Shown: positions 50,808 through 59,665, counted from the stretch's first letter. The stretch: DNA of 64,000 nt from an uncultured Collinsella sp. (GCA_958348225.1 CATVYG010000006.1:1-64000), one strand, 5' to 3'. Program-made: numbers and translations. The notes: generated by a model not told the origin, from the letters alone.

Positions 50808-53234
50808 TTACGCGTGCCAGATCTCGTCGCGGTACTCCCGAATGGTGCGGTCGCTTGAGAACCAGCCCGAGGAGGCGGTGTTGAGCAGCGCCTTGCGGTT
50901 CCAGGTCTCCTGGTCGCCGTAGCTGCCCGTGAGCTTTTCCCATGCATCGACGTAGCTGCGGAAGTCGGCCATGACAAGGTCGGGGTCGTTATTGTTCATG
51001 AGCTCGTTGTAGATGCTCTCGAAGTTGCCCGAAAGACCCGCAAAGGTGTTGTCCTTGAGCTCGTCCATCACGCGGCCCAGGCGCTCGCGGTCGCCATTGA
51101 GGGTATCCCACGCAAAGTAGCTGTTGGATGCCCAGAGCTGCTCGACCTCGGGGGCGGTCAGGCCAAAGATGGCCTCGTTCTCACGGCCGGCCAGGTCGGC
51201 GATCTCGATGTTGGCGCCGTCGAGGGTGCCCAGCGTAATGGCGCCGTTCATCATGAGCTTCATGTTGGACGTGCCCGAGGCCTCCTTGCCGGCCGTGGAG
51301 ATCTGCTCCGAGATCTCGGCGGCAGGGTAGATGAGCTGGGCGTTACTTACGCGGAAGTTAGGGATGAAGCAGACCTTCATGACCTCGTTGACGCGCGGGT
51401 CGTTGTTGATGACGTCGGCCACGGAGTTAATGAGGCGGATGGTCTCCTTGGCGAAGGTGTAGCTCGAGGCAGCCTTGCCGCTAAAGATGAAGGTCGTCGG
51501 CGTCACGTGGAAGTTGGGGTCGGCGATGCGACGGTTGTAGACGTCCATCACCTTCATGATGTTCATAAGCTGACGCTTGTAGGCGTGGAAGCGCTTCACC
51601 TGAACATCGAAGACGGTGTTGGGGTCAATGACCAGACCGGTCTCGGCCTTAACGTAGGCGGCCAGACGCTCCTTGTTGGCGCGCTTGGAGGCACCCACGG
51701 CCTTCAGGAACTCGCTGTCGTCCTTAAACTCCTTGAGCTTCTCAAGCTCAAAGGCGTCCTTGAGCCAGCCGTCGCCAATGGCCTCGGTCACGAGCTTGGC
51801 ATAGGTGGGGTTGGCCTCGGCAAAGAAGCGACGGTGCGAGATGCCGTTGGTCTTGTTGTTGAACTTCTCGGGCGTCAGGGCATAGAAGTCCTTGAGCACG
51901 ATGTTCTTGATGATGTCGGAGTGGATCTTGGCCACGCCGTTGACGCTGTGGCTGCAGATCACGGACAGGTTGGCCATGCGAATCTCGCCGTCCCACAGAA
52001 TGGCGGTCTGGCGCAGACGCTCCTGCCAGCCCTCCTGCGTGGTGTCGAACGACTCGTGCCAACGACGACTGATCTCGTCGATGATCTGGTACACGCGGGG
52101 GAGCAGCTTGGAGAACGTGCCGATGGGCCACTTCTCCAGAGCCTCGGGCAGGATGGTGTGGTTGGTGTAGCTCACGACCTGCGTCACGATGTTCCAGGCG
52201 TCGTCCCACTCGAGCTTTTTCTCGTCGATGAGGATACGCATGAGCTCGGGGCCGCACATGGCGGGGTGGGTATCGTTGGTGTGGATGGCCACAAACTGCG
52301 GCAGCAGCTCCCAGTTCGCGCCGTGCTCCTTCTCAAAGGTGTCGAGCAGGCTGTAGATGCCGGCCGAGACAAACAGGTACTCCTGCTTCAGGCGCAGCAG
52401 ACGACCGTGCTCGCCGGCGTCGTTGGGGTAGAGGATGGCGCTGATGGCCTCGGCCTCGGCGCGCTCGGCATCGGCCAGGGCGTAGTCGCCGCGGTTGAAG
52501 GCCTCCAGATCGAAGTGCTCCTCGACCGGCTCGGCGGCCCAGACGCGCAGCTTGTTGACGGTCTCGCCGGCATAGCCCACAACGGGGATGTCATATGGGA
52601 CGGCCAGGATGTCCTGCGTGTCCACCGTGCGGTAGAACGTGCGGCCGTTCTCCTCAAAGCCCTCGACGTGGCCACCAAACTTAATGGTCACGGCCTTGTC
52701 CTGGCGGCGGACCTCCCAGGGATAGCCGTGGGTGAGCCACTCGTCGGTGGCCTCGACCTGGCTGCCGTTGACGATCTCCTGCTTAAACAGGCCGTAACGG
52801 TAGCGCATGCCGTTGCCGTAGCCGGCGATGCCCTCGGCTGCCATGGAATCCAGGAAGCATGCGGCCAGTCGGCCCAGGCCACCGTTGCCCAGTGCCGGAT
52901 CGGGCTCCTGGTTCTCGATGACGGAAAGGTCAAAGCCCATGTCGTCGAGCGCCTCGGCGACCATATCGCGCACGCCAAAGTTGAGCAGGTAGTTGTCGAG
53001 CAGGCGGCCGATCAAAAACTCGATCGAGAAGTAGTACACGCGCTTCTTGCCCTCGGCGGTGGCGCGGGCGTCGCTCTTGGTGGCAACGGTGCGGGCTTTC
53101 TCGGCCACGAGCTTGGCCAGGGCGTTAAAGCGATCGAGGTCGCTGGCGGCCTCGACGCTCTTGCCGCTGATGCTCATGACGGCATCGCGATAGAGCTCGG
53201 TAAATTCCTGCTTGTTGTCGAAGATCTTATTCAT
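50808..53234 (-). CDS. glgP: Glycogen phosphorylase
   Basis: Releases glucose-1-phosphate from glycogen chain ends. 808 residues of GT35. NQEPDPALGNGGLGRLAACFLDS is near residue 110; VIHTNDTHPAM-like FVAIHTNDTHPAMCGPE follows, and the PLP lysine lies in GTSNMKLMMNGAITLGTLDGAN. GGAAAGGAA precedes the ATG. Placed between glgB and glgC, so degradation and synthesis genes share one cluster. Confidence 0.96.
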   Translation of the reverse strand: MNKIFDNKQEFTELYRDAVMSISGKSVEAASDLDRFNALAKLVAEKARTVATKSDARATAEGKKRVYYFSIEFLIGRLLDNYLLNFGVRDMVAEALDDMGFDLSVIENQEPDPALGNGGLGRLAACFLDSMAAEGIAGYGNGMRYRYGLFKQEIVNGSQVEATDEWLTHGYPWEVRRQDKAVTIKFGGHVEGFEENGRTFYRTVDTQDILAVPYDIPVVGYAGETVNKLRVWAAEPVEEHFDLEAFNRGDYALADAERAEAEAISAILYPNDAGEHGRLLRLKQEYLFVSAGIYSLLDTFEKEHGANWELLPQFVAIHTNDTHPAMCGPELMRILIDEKKLEWDDAWNIVTQVVSYTNHTILPEALEKWPIGTFSKLLPRVYQIIDEISRRWHESFDTTQEGWQERLRQTAILWDGEIRMANLSVICSHSVNGVAKIHSDIIKNIVLKDFYALTPEKFNNKTNGISHRRFFAEANPTYAKLVTEAIGDGWLKDAFELEKLKEFKDDSEFLKAVGASKRANKERLAAYVKAETGLVIDPNTVFDVQVKRFHAYKRQLMNIMKVMDVYNRRIADPNFHVTPTTFIFSGKAASSYTFAKETIRLINSVADVINNDPRVNEVMKVCFIPNFRVSNAQLIYPAAEISEQISTAGKEASGTSNMKLMMNGAITLGTLDGANIEIADLAGRENEAIFGLTAPEVEQLWASNSYFAWDTLNGDRERLGRVMDELKDNTFAGLSGNFESIYNELMNNNDPDLVMADFRSYVDAWEKLTGSYGDQETWNRKALLNTASSGWFSSDRTIREYRDEIWHA

Positions 53235-53235
53235 A

Positions 53236-53270
53236 CGTTCCTTTCCCCCGGGGATGTTTCTCCCGGAACG
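53236..53270 (-). promoter_or_regulatory. Possible hairpin covering the glgP ribosome site
   Basis: CGTTCC upstream in the transcript can pair with GGAACG that overlaps the Shine-Dalgarno GGAAAGGAACG. A CCCCGGGGG stretch in between may also pair internally. Suggestive only. Confidence 0.3.
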
Positions 53271-53328
53271 GTTATGACATGTATCCTACGCCCCCGCGGG
53301 GCGGGTAATTACAGTGGTAACGCCTTTG

Positions 53329-55590
53329 TTACGCTTTCTTGGCAGGAGCCTTAACAGCAGCTGCCTTGGCCTTGGGAGCAGCCTTTTTGGTGGCTGCCTT
53401 CTTGGCCGTGGTGGACTTGGCCGAAGCCTTGGCAGCGGGCTTGGCAGCCTTCGCCTTGGCCGGAGCCTTCTTAGCAGCCGCGGCCTTGGGCTTCACGGTA
53501 GACGAGCGCTTGCGCATAGCCTTCTTGGGCTTCTCGACCACGGGCGGCTTGTAGCTGCTGGGACCGCGGCGCTTAAGCACCACGCCTGCCAGGCCGGGCA
53601 CCTTTATCTCAATGGAGTCCATCTGCCCGTTCCAGGGATAGGGCTCGCTCGAGCAGGTGTAGGGCTCCTCACCGGCGTATCCGCTGCCACCGAACTCGGG
53701 ACGGTCGGAATCAAAGATGACCTCCCAGTCACCCTCGCGCGGCACGCCCACGCGGAAGCTCTCGTAGCTCGCCGGGTCAAAGTTGATCAGAATCACCAGG
53801 TCGTCATCGACGTCCTCGCCCTGACGCACAAAGCTCACGATGGACTGCTTGGAGTTATCCGCGTCGATCCAGGTAAAGCCGTCGTCGGTGTAGCCGCGCT
53901 CGTACAGGGCGGGCTCGGCGGTGTACAGGTGGTTGAGCGCCTTGATAAACGCCTGATGATGACGATGGGTCTCGTATTCCTCGGTCAGGAACCACTGGAT
54001 GGACTCGTAGTAGCGCCACTCAATAAACTGGCCGATCTCGTTGCCCATAAAGTTGAGCTTGGCACCGGGATGCGTCATCTGGTAGAAAGCCAGCGTGCGC
54101 AGGCCGGCAAACTGGCGCCACCAGTCGCCCGGCATGCGGCCGATGAGCGAGCACTTGCCGTGCACGACCTCGTCGTGGCTCAGCGGGCAGATAAAGTTCT
54201 CGGTAAAGGCATACATGATGGAGAACGTGAGCAGCCCGTGGTTGCCGGGGCGCCACGGAAAATCGGTCTGCATGTAGTGCAGGGTATCGTTCATCCAGCC
54301 CATGTCCCACTTGTAGTGGAAGCCCAGGCCGCCGTCCTGCGGCGGGTAGGTCACGAGCGGCCACGCGGTGGACTCCTCGGCCATCATCATCACGTCGGGG
54401 AAGTGAGCCTCAACGGCGCAGTTGACCTGGCGAATGAACGCGCTGGCGTCCAGGTCCTCCTCGGTACCGTACTTGTTGAACTTCTTTTGACCCGGATCGT
54501 CGATGCCAAAGTTGAGGTACAGCATACTGGACACGCCGTCCATGCGAATGCCGTCAACGTGGAAGTTCTCGAGCCAGTACAGCACGTTGGAGACCAGGAA
54601 GGAGCGGACCTCGCCGCGAGCGAAGTCAAACTTGTGCGTGCCCCAGTTGGGGTGAATCTCGTGCTCAAACAGCATGTGGCCGTTAAAGGTGGCAAGGCCG
54701 TGGGAGTCGGCACAAAAGCCGCCGGGCACCCAATCCATGATCACGCCGATGCCCGCCTCGTGGCACGCGTCGATAAAGTGCATGAGCTGCTGCGGGTTGC
54801 CGTAGCGCGACGTGGCGGCAAAGTAGCCGGTCGTCTGGTAGCCCCAGGAGCCATCGAATGGGTGCTCCATAAGCGGCATGACCTCGATATGCGTATAGCC
54901 CATGTCGCGCACGTAGTCCACAAGCTCCACCGACAGGTCGTCGTAGGTGTAGAACTCGCCGCGCTGCGCGGGGAAGGGATCCATGGGACCGGGGTAGTTG
55001 CCGTACTCGTCCGGCTCGCCCTGTGGCGCGTCGCCGTGGCGCTTCCACGAGCCAATATGCACCTCGTAGATGTTGAGCGGCTGCGACATGTGGTTGTGGC
55101 CGGCGCGGCGCTTGAGCCACGCGGCGTCGTTCCACTTGTAGCCATCCAGGGTCCACAGCACGCTGGCAGTACCCGGAGGGCACTCGGCCTTAAAGGCGTA
55201 CGGATCGGCCTTGTAGAGCTTTTCGCCCTCGTTGGTCTCGATGAGATATTTATAGAGCTGGCCCTGCTCGGCGCCAGGAATAAAACCTTCCCAGATAGCG
55301 CTCGTATGCACGGGCACCAGCGGGTTGGCTTGTTCATCCCAATTGTTGAATTCACCGATAACGTGGACGCTCTTGACGTCGGGCGCCCAAACGCAAAAGC
55401 GCCAGCCGCGCGTACGGTTCTGCGTGTCGGGATGCGCGCCCATCTTTTCCCAGCTGCGCTCCCACATTCCAATGCCAAACAGGTAGACATCGTCCTTGGA
55501 GAGCTCCGGTGCGTGCGGAGCCGGTTTGCGGGTTGCGGGCTTTTTAGCCGTTGGCTTTAGCTTTGTATCGCTCACGTTTGATCCCATCAT
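53329..55590 (-). CDS. glgB: 1,4-alpha-glucan branching enzyme with Lys/Ala-rich C-terminal tail
   Basis: Creates alpha-1,6 branches in glycogen. The CBM48-type domain (WRFCVWAPDVKSVHVIGEFN) is followed by the GH13 barrel: GVIMDWVPGGFCADSHGLA, VDGIRMDGVSSMLYLNFG (nucleophile Asp), MMAEESTAWP (acid Glu) and LPLSHDEVVHGKCSL. After VVLKRRGPSSYKPPVV about 85 residues are almost only Lys, Ala, Pro, Thr and Ser (KKAPAKAKAAKPAAKASAK), a second histone-H1-like tail in this cluster. The start is uncertain: paired ATGs at 55590/55587 or a GTG (VSDTKL) at 55575; none has a strong ribosome site. Confidence 0.92.
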   Translation of the reverse strand: MMGSNVSDTKLKPTAKKPATRKPAPHAPELSKDDVYLFGIGMWERSWEKMGAHPDTQNRTRGWRFCVWAPDVKSVHVIGEFNNWDEQANPLVPVHTSAIWEGFIPGAEQGQLYKYLIETNEGEKLYKADPYAFKAECPPGTASVLWTLDGYKWNDAAWLKRRAGHNHMSQPLNIYEVHIGSWKRHGDAPQGEPDEYGNYPGPMDPFPAQRGEFYTYDDLSVELVDYVRDMGYTHIEVMPLMEHPFDGSWGYQTTGYFAATSRYGNPQQLMHFIDACHEAGIGVIMDWVPGGFCADSHGLATFNGHMLFEHEIHPNWGTHKFDFARGEVRSFLVSNVLYWLENFHVDGIRMDGVSSMLYLNFGIDDPGQKKFNKYGTEEDLDASAFIRQVNCAVEAHFPDVMMMAEESTAWPLVTYPPQDGGLGFHYKWDMGWMNDTLHYMQTDFPWRPGNHGLLTFSIMYAFTENFICPLSHDEVVHGKCSLIGRMPGDWWRQFAGLRTLAFYQMTHPGAKLNFMGNEIGQFIEWRYYESIQWFLTEEYETHRHHQAFIKALNHLYTAEPALYERGYTDDGFTWIDADNSKQSIVSFVRQGEDVDDDLVILINFDPASYESFRVGVPREGDWEVIFDSDRPEFGGSGYAGEEPYTCSSEPYPWNGQMDSIEIKVPGLAGVVLKRRGPSSYKPPVVEKPKKAMRKRSSTVKPKAAAAKKAPAKAKAAKPAAKASAKSTTAKKAATKKAAPKAKAAAVKAPAKKA

Positions 55591-55811
55591 GACGCGGCAG
55601 CGTGTTGCCTTGGTGACTAGATGCGAAAGGTCCAAGGCTGCACGAATCGAAGGGACGGCGAAGTTTCTGTGATTCGTTCCACCTCGCGTGCTCGGTGGAA
55701 CTTTCGGCAGAAACTACGATAACACCTGTGCGTTAGTTTTATGGACGAAAGCGGATTTGCGGGGGCGTTTAATCGGTAAGCGACATGTTTATACCACTGG
55801 CAGAATTGCCG

Positions 55812-55899
55812 TGGTAAAACTCTTGACAGTTTTACCAATTAGGGTTTCAAAAATGTTAGGCTGACGTTTGGTAAAACGTTTTTAGCAGGTTGTTTACCA
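55812..55899. promoter_or_regulatory. Operator cluster (TGGTAAAAC half-sites) in the glgB/HAD intergenic region
   Basis: Four half-sites: TGGTAAAAC (55812-55820), GTTTTACCA (55829-55837), TGGTAAAAC (55869-55877) and GTTTACCA (55892-55899). The first two are an inverted repeat around a TTGACA (55823-55828) that could be a -35 toward the HAD gene. The third continues as TGGTAAAACGTTTTTAGCA, close to a LacI-family operator with a central CG. A minus-strand TATAAA near 55790 may be the glgB -10. Divergent control by a carbohydrate-responsive repressor is likely. Confidence 0.6.
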
Positions 55900-55921
55900 T
55901 TTGACATCGAAAGGTACGTTT

Positions 55922-56611
55922 ATGTCCCATACCGCCGCTCCCAAGGTTGCTTTTATTTTCGATTGCGACGGCACGCTGGTTAATAGCACCCCCGTTTGGG
56001 GCTACGCCCAGCCCGAATTATTGCACCGCCACGGAGTTGACGTAACCGTGGATGACTTTGCCCAATTTGAGCACCTGTCGCTGGAGGACGAGTGCCAGGC
56101 CTACCACGACACGTGGGGCATTGGCGCGAATGGCGAGGAGCTGTATCGCGAGCTGAGCGACATTCTGATCGATGGCTACTCCAAGGTGCCGCCGCGCGAG
56201 GGGCTCCTGGCGTTTTTGGAGCAGGCGAAGGCGGCAGGCATTGCCATGTGCGTTGCCACTTCCACGCCGGCCGAGCTTGTTGGGTCTGCGCTTGCGGGAG
56301 CCGGGCTCGACGCTTACATGGAGTTTGTTACCACGACGGGCGAGGCGGGACGCTCCAAACAGTTCCCCGACGTATACGAGCTGGCGCTGCGCCGTTCTGA
56401 GGAGCGCCATGGGCACAAGTTCGAACGCGCATGGGTGTTTGAGGACGCCGTCTTTGGCCTTAAGAGCTCTGGCACCGCCGGCTTTAAGCGTGTAGGTATT
56501 TATGACCCGCACGGCCGTATGAAGCGCGATGATGTGCGCGCCAACTGCGATATCTTTATCGACAGCTACGAGGAGCTGGATTTGGATCGCGTTCTTGCGT
56601 ACGAAGGTTAG
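55922..56611 (+). CDS. HAD-superfamily hydrolase (beta-phosphoglucomutase-like)
   Basis: 229 residues. Motif I FDCDGTLVNSTP (nucleophile Asp and general acid Asp), motif II VATSTP, and motif IV FEDAVFGLKSSGTAG identify the DhaK-like/beta-PGM subfamily with a helical cap at about 20-85. Possible roles are sugar-phosphate phosphatase or hexose-phosphate mutase; specificity cannot be read. The start at 55922 has GAAAGG 7 nt upstream. Shares a promoter region with glgB. Confidence 0.85.
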   Translation: MSHTAAPKVAFIFDCDGTLVNSTPVWGYAQPELLHRHGVDVTVDDFAQFEHLSLEDECQAYHDTWGIGANGEELYRELSDILIDGYSKVPPREGLLAFLEQAKAAGIAMCVATSTPAELVGSALAGAGLDAYMEFVTTTGEAGRSKQFPDVYELALRRSEERHGHKFERAWVFEDAVFGLKSSGTAGFKRVGIYDPHGRMKRDDVRANCDIFIDSYEELDLDRVLAYEG

Positions 56612-56620
56612 GCGAGGGCG

Positions 56621-57262
56621 TTGTCCGAGAAAGTATTAATTGTATGTGGCTCACCGGTAGTGGCGAGCCACGAGCTACTGCGCAAGCTGGCAGGGGAGTG
56701 CAACCACGTCGTTGCTGTAGACCGCGGCTTGGACGCCCTGCTGGGTGCTGGCCTGGGCTGCGACGTATATGTGGGGGATGCCGACACGGTGAGCGACGCG
56801 GGCCGAGCGTTGGTCGATGCCGCCACCGACTTTGAAGTTGAGCGCCATGACCCGTACAAGGACTATACCGATCTAGCTCTGGCGCTCGATTCCGTCCGCC
56901 ATCGCTGGCCGGGTGCCGAAGTGGTTGCGACCTGCGCCACGGGCGGCCGTCCCGACATGGCCCTTTCCGTGCTGGGGTTGCTCGCAGGCTACGAGGATGC
57001 CCCTATCTGGATCGCCGAGGACAAGGTGGTAGCTCGCATCCTTCGCGCAGGCGAATCGTGGACCATCGAAGGTGCCGAAGGCAAGACGTTCTCCATCATC
57101 GCCATAGCCCCTGGGACGGTGGTAAGCGAACATGGCTTGGAGTGGGAACTAGATCACAGCCCCCTGGGCTTGTTGGCCGACACGGGCATCAGCAATGTGG
57201 TCAGGTCAACAGCCGCGATCCAAGTCCACACCGGCACCGCCATCGCTTACCTATACGAGTAA
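56621..57262 (+). CDS. Thiamine pyrophosphokinase
   Basis: Converts thiamine to thiamine diphosphate. 213 residues: AVDRGLDALL and VYVGDADTVSD carry the conserved catalytic Asp residues, followed by RHDPYKDYTDLALAL, the TPK signature, and a C-terminal thiamine-binding beta domain. TTG start at 56621, with GGCGAGGG before it, 9 nt after the HAD stop, so both are probably cotranscribed. Confidence 0.88.
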   Translation: MSEKVLIVCGSPVVASHELLRKLAGECNHVVAVDRGLDALLGAGLGCDVYVGDADTVSDAGRALVDAATDFEVERHDPYKDYTDLALALDSVRHRWPGAEVVATCATGGRPDMALSVLGLLAGYEDAPIWIAEDKVVARILRAGESWTIEGAEGKTFSIIAIAPGTVVSEHGLEWELDHSPLGLLADTGISNVVRSTAAIQVHTGTAIAYLYE

Positions 57263-57330
57263 GGTCTATCGCATCAGGGTTTTATCCCGTCCCAGGAAAA
57301 CCCGTAAGAAAAAGTTTCAACAAAAACCTC

Positions 57331-57359
57331 TTGCATCCCCGCAAACATTCCCCTATAGT
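57331..57359 (+). promoter_or_regulatory. tRNA-Ala promoter
   Basis: -35 TTGCAT (57331-57336), exact 17-bp spacer, -10 TATAGT (57354-57359). Expected start ~7 nt later is just before the tRNA. Confidence 0.75.
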
Positions 57360-57372
57360 ATCTCCCCGTCAC

Positions 57373-57448
57373 GGGGGCGTAGCTCAGCTGGGAGAGCGCT
57401 TGACTGGCAGTCAAGAGGTCAGGGGTTCGATTCCCCTCGTCTCCACCA
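57373..57448 (+). tRNA. tRNA-Ala (anticodon GGC)
   Basis: Complete 76-nt cloverleaf: acceptor GGGGGCG/CGTCTCC including the G3-T70 wobble that identifies alanine tRNAs, D arm GCTC/GAGC, anticodon stem CTTGA/TCAAG with loop CTGGCAG, T arm AGGGG/CCCCT, discriminator A and encoded CCA. Confidence 0.97.
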
Positions 57449-57458
57449 TCGTGAATGC

Positions 57459-57490
57459 AAAGGCCTTCGGAATTCCGAAGGCCTTTTTTC
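57459..57490 (+). terminator. Terminator of tRNA-Ala
   Basis: AAAGGCCTTCGG pairs with CCGAAGGCCTTT around AATT, followed by TTTTTC. Confidence 0.92.
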
Positions 57491-58223
57491 ATGCCAAAAC
57501 ACCACGCGCTGCAAACCCCACCTACGCAACAAAAAGTTGCACAATTTATTTCCCATGTCTGTACATAGTTTGTTGGACAAACGCAATTACCAGTACGCCT
57601 CACTGGTCAATTCGGGCTTCAGGAGCATCCATAACCTCCGCTAGCACCCCAATATCCTGCGCCAATGTGAGCAACATCCCAAAACAACCCCCTTGAACAC
57701 GCTAAATGAACGATATGTTGTCCACCACAAGCCAAATCAGTTTCGCTACCAGCTTGTGCTAGGATACCTAACGTTACATGAGTTCAACTGTGCTCGCGGC
57801 TCCAGCAAGTCGCAAAACGCAGGGTCGATCAGCATCCGGCCGTAACGGCGGTGTTAGAAAAACCACGAGCTCCAATATTGATTGCCATGCACGTTTTGTT
57901 CTTGCTTTTGCGTCTAATTAATTAGTTCGCTTTAGGTAGTGCAATAAGTTGCTTTGGCAAACCACAGCAGTCCAACAGCTGTTTGCGTGCGGTCCAGTTT
58001 CGTACCTGCTTGACTGGCTCGCACGCAGCCAACTGGGACGCGGTCATTTTGCGATATACGTCCGCTCCTCTAGCAACTGCATTTGTACATACCGTTCACG
58101 GTGGGGCAGAGCCACGTGCTTGTCTGACTGGGCTCAGGGTTTGAATATGGAGCGCCTTTGCGCACAAGCGCCCTGGCGAAGCCATACCCAAACCCCGTGA
58201 GCCACACGTAAGACAGAAAGGGG
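57491..58223 (+). other. 730-bp leader without genes ahead of the polysaccharide operon
   Basis: No frame here has a plausible start, codon use or family resemblance. The sequence is AT-richer than the glycogen region. Its length and place before a LoaP/RfaH-like gene fit a long untranslated leader in which the antiterminator is loaded. Near its end is the hairpin at 58137-58195. A promoter cannot be assigned with confidence. Confidence 0.5.
58137..58195 (+). promoter_or_regulatory. Structured RNA hairpin in leader of polysaccharide operon
   Basis: GGGTTTG (58137-58143) pairs with CAAACCC (58189-58195), continued by ATGG/CCAT inside; the interior has GCGCC-type pairing (AGCGCC, GCGCCCTGGCG). 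It ends ~30 nt before the NusG-paralog start. Known LoaP proteins act on an RNA hairpin in the leader, so this is the best candidate site. Confidence 0.5.
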
Positions 58224-58778
58224 GTGGTGCTCGTGTGGTATGTGATCCAAGTCATTAACGGTCGCGAAGACGTAATGCGCGAGCGCATTGAGCGCATGGT
58301 GCCGGTTGGTGCCATGCAAGAGCTCTTTTATCCCCAATATCAAACCGAGATCAAGGTACACGGCGAATGGGTCAACACGACCAAGCCTCTGTTCCCCGGT
58401 TATCTCATCTGCGATACGTCAGACCCTCGCACCGTGCAACAGTATCTGCTGCGCATGGACGACTTTGCCCGGGTGCTTGCCCAGGACGGTCAGTTTGTGC
58501 CGCTGGCAAAAGAAGAGGCCCAACTCATAAGCAGCTTTACGCATAGGGGAGACCGCGTAGTGCCCATGAGTGAGGCCCTAAAAAACGGCGACCAGGTCGT
58601 AGTAACGGCTGGTCCACTGCTGGGCCACGAAGGCCTTATCAAAACCATTAATAGACGCAAGTGCACTGCTTATTTGGAGCTCGACCTGTGCGGCCGGCGC
58701 GTAACCACCCGCGTTGGCCTTGCCGTTCTTTCAAACGAGCAGCGCGTCATGCGCAACTTTAAAAAGGCGATCGCCTAG
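58224..58778 (+). CDS. NusG-paralog antitermination factor (LoaP/UpxY/RfaH type)
   Basis: 184 residues. The NGN domain (about 1-110) starts VWYVIQVINGREDVMRERIE with PLFPGYLIC, the conserved NGN core; a KOW domain follows at about 120-170 (NGDQVVVTAGPLLGHEGLIKTI). General NusG sits elsewhere in genomes beside secE and rplK; position at the head of a polysaccharide operon indicates a specialised paralog that lets RNA polymerase read through this long operon. GTG start at 58224 or two GTGs further in (58227, 58233) after AGAAAGGGGG. Confidence 0.9.
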   Translation: MVLVWYVIQVINGREDVMRERIERMVPVGAMQELFYPQYQTEIKVHGEWVNTTKPLFPGYLICDTSDPRTVQQYLLRMDDFARVLAQDGQFVPLAKEEAQLISSFTHRGDRVVPMSEALKNGDQVVVTAGPLLGHEGLIKTINRRKCTAYLELDLCGRRVTTRVGLAVLSNEQRVMRNFKKAIA

Positions 58779-58829
58779 CTGCAGACGGTCGCTACACAGA
58801 ACAGGGAGGATCCCCGACCCGGGGACGAA

Positions 58830-59663
58830 GTGTTGGAAGAGAACGTGTCGGATAAAACTGAATATATAACTGATGTTCCTTGTGGTACGTCAATGATCGG
58901 TCAAGTCATTGATCGGCAGAATGGCTCTCATGCTCCTGTGGCGACGGAATTTCCGCCTCCCGTCGAGAACCCTGCTCCGGCGCAAGGTTTCGTAGCGACA
59001 GGAAGCTATAAGGCACCCGCTGCCGATCCCAATGCTGCTGCTCCCAAGAAAGGTGGGGCAGGCTACTTTGCCTTCAAGCGAGCCTTTGACATCGTGTTCT
59101 CTGCTGGCGTCTGTGTGGTATTGGCTATCCCCGTCGTAGCCGCATGCATCGCCATAGAGATTGACTCTCCCGGCAAGCCGTTTTTTTGCCAAAAGCGAGT
59201 CGGTAAGGGCGGCAAGCCTATCTATATCTTCAAACTCCGAACCATGGTCTCTGATGCTCACGAGCATCCTGAGAAGTACATGACTCCCGAGCAGTTGGCG
59301 CAATGGCAGCGCGAACAAAAGGTTGACGATGACCCTCGCATTACGCGCGTCGGTCGTTTTCTACGTCACACTTCGCTCGACGAATTGCCGCAGTTCATCA
59401 ACGTTCTTATAGGGGATTTATCCGTTATTGGACCAAGGCCTGTGACGCTTGAAGAAACCTACGAGTACGGTGACGCTCGCGACGAAGTTCTTGCTTGTAA
59501 GCCGGGCATTACTGGCTGGTGGGCCGCAACGGATCGCAATGACTCAACTTGGGGGAGTGGTCAGCGACAGGCCCGTGAACTCTTCTACGTTCGTCATCAG
59601 TCGCTTGGACTTGACGCCCGCGTGTTCGTCAAAACGTTCAAGGCGATGAGGAGGGGAAAATAA
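58830..59663 (+). CDS. Undecaprenyl-phosphate phosphosugar transferase (initiating enzyme)
   Basis: 277 residues, GTG start. An ~80-residue hydrophilic lead, one membrane helix (FDIVFSAGVCVVLAIPVVAA), then the bacterial sugar transferase domain: FFCQKRVGKGGKPIYIFKLRTM, TRVGRFLRHTSLDELPQFINVL and GDLSVIGPRPVT. Such monotopic enzymes (WcaJ/PglC/CpsE group) put the first sugar phosphate on undecaprenyl phosphate at the inner face of the membrane. The catalytic Asp-Glu pair is in SLDELPQ. First enzyme of the operon. Confidence 0.93.
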   Translation: MLEENVSDKTEYITDVPCGTSMIGQVIDRQNGSHAPVATEFPPPVENPAPAQGFVATGSYKAPAADPNAAAPKKGGAGYFAFKRAFDIVFSAGVCVVLAIPVVAACIAIEIDSPGKPFFCQKRVGKGGKPIYIFKLRTMVSDAHEHPEKYMTPEQLAQWQREQKVDDDPRITRVGRFLRHTSLDELPQFINVLIGDLSVIGPRPVTLEETYEYGDARDEVLACKPGITGWWAATDRNDSTWGSGQRQARELFYVRHQSLGLDARVFVKTFKAMRRGK

Positions 59664-59665
59664 TA

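Noticed and set aside
51507..53354. 615-codon plus-strand frame opposite glgP
   Set aside because: Composition (Val/Leu/Gly/Asp-rich without motifs) is that of an antisense frame; GlgP is certain.
53314..55560. 748-codon plus-strand frame opposite glgB
   Set aside because: Same reason: GlgB motifs are complete on the minus strand.
55901..55921. TTG start for the HAD protein at 55901
   Set aside because: The TTG lies within the operator region and before the Shine-Dalgarno GAAAGG; the ATG at 55922 is properly spaced and leads into the HAD motif.
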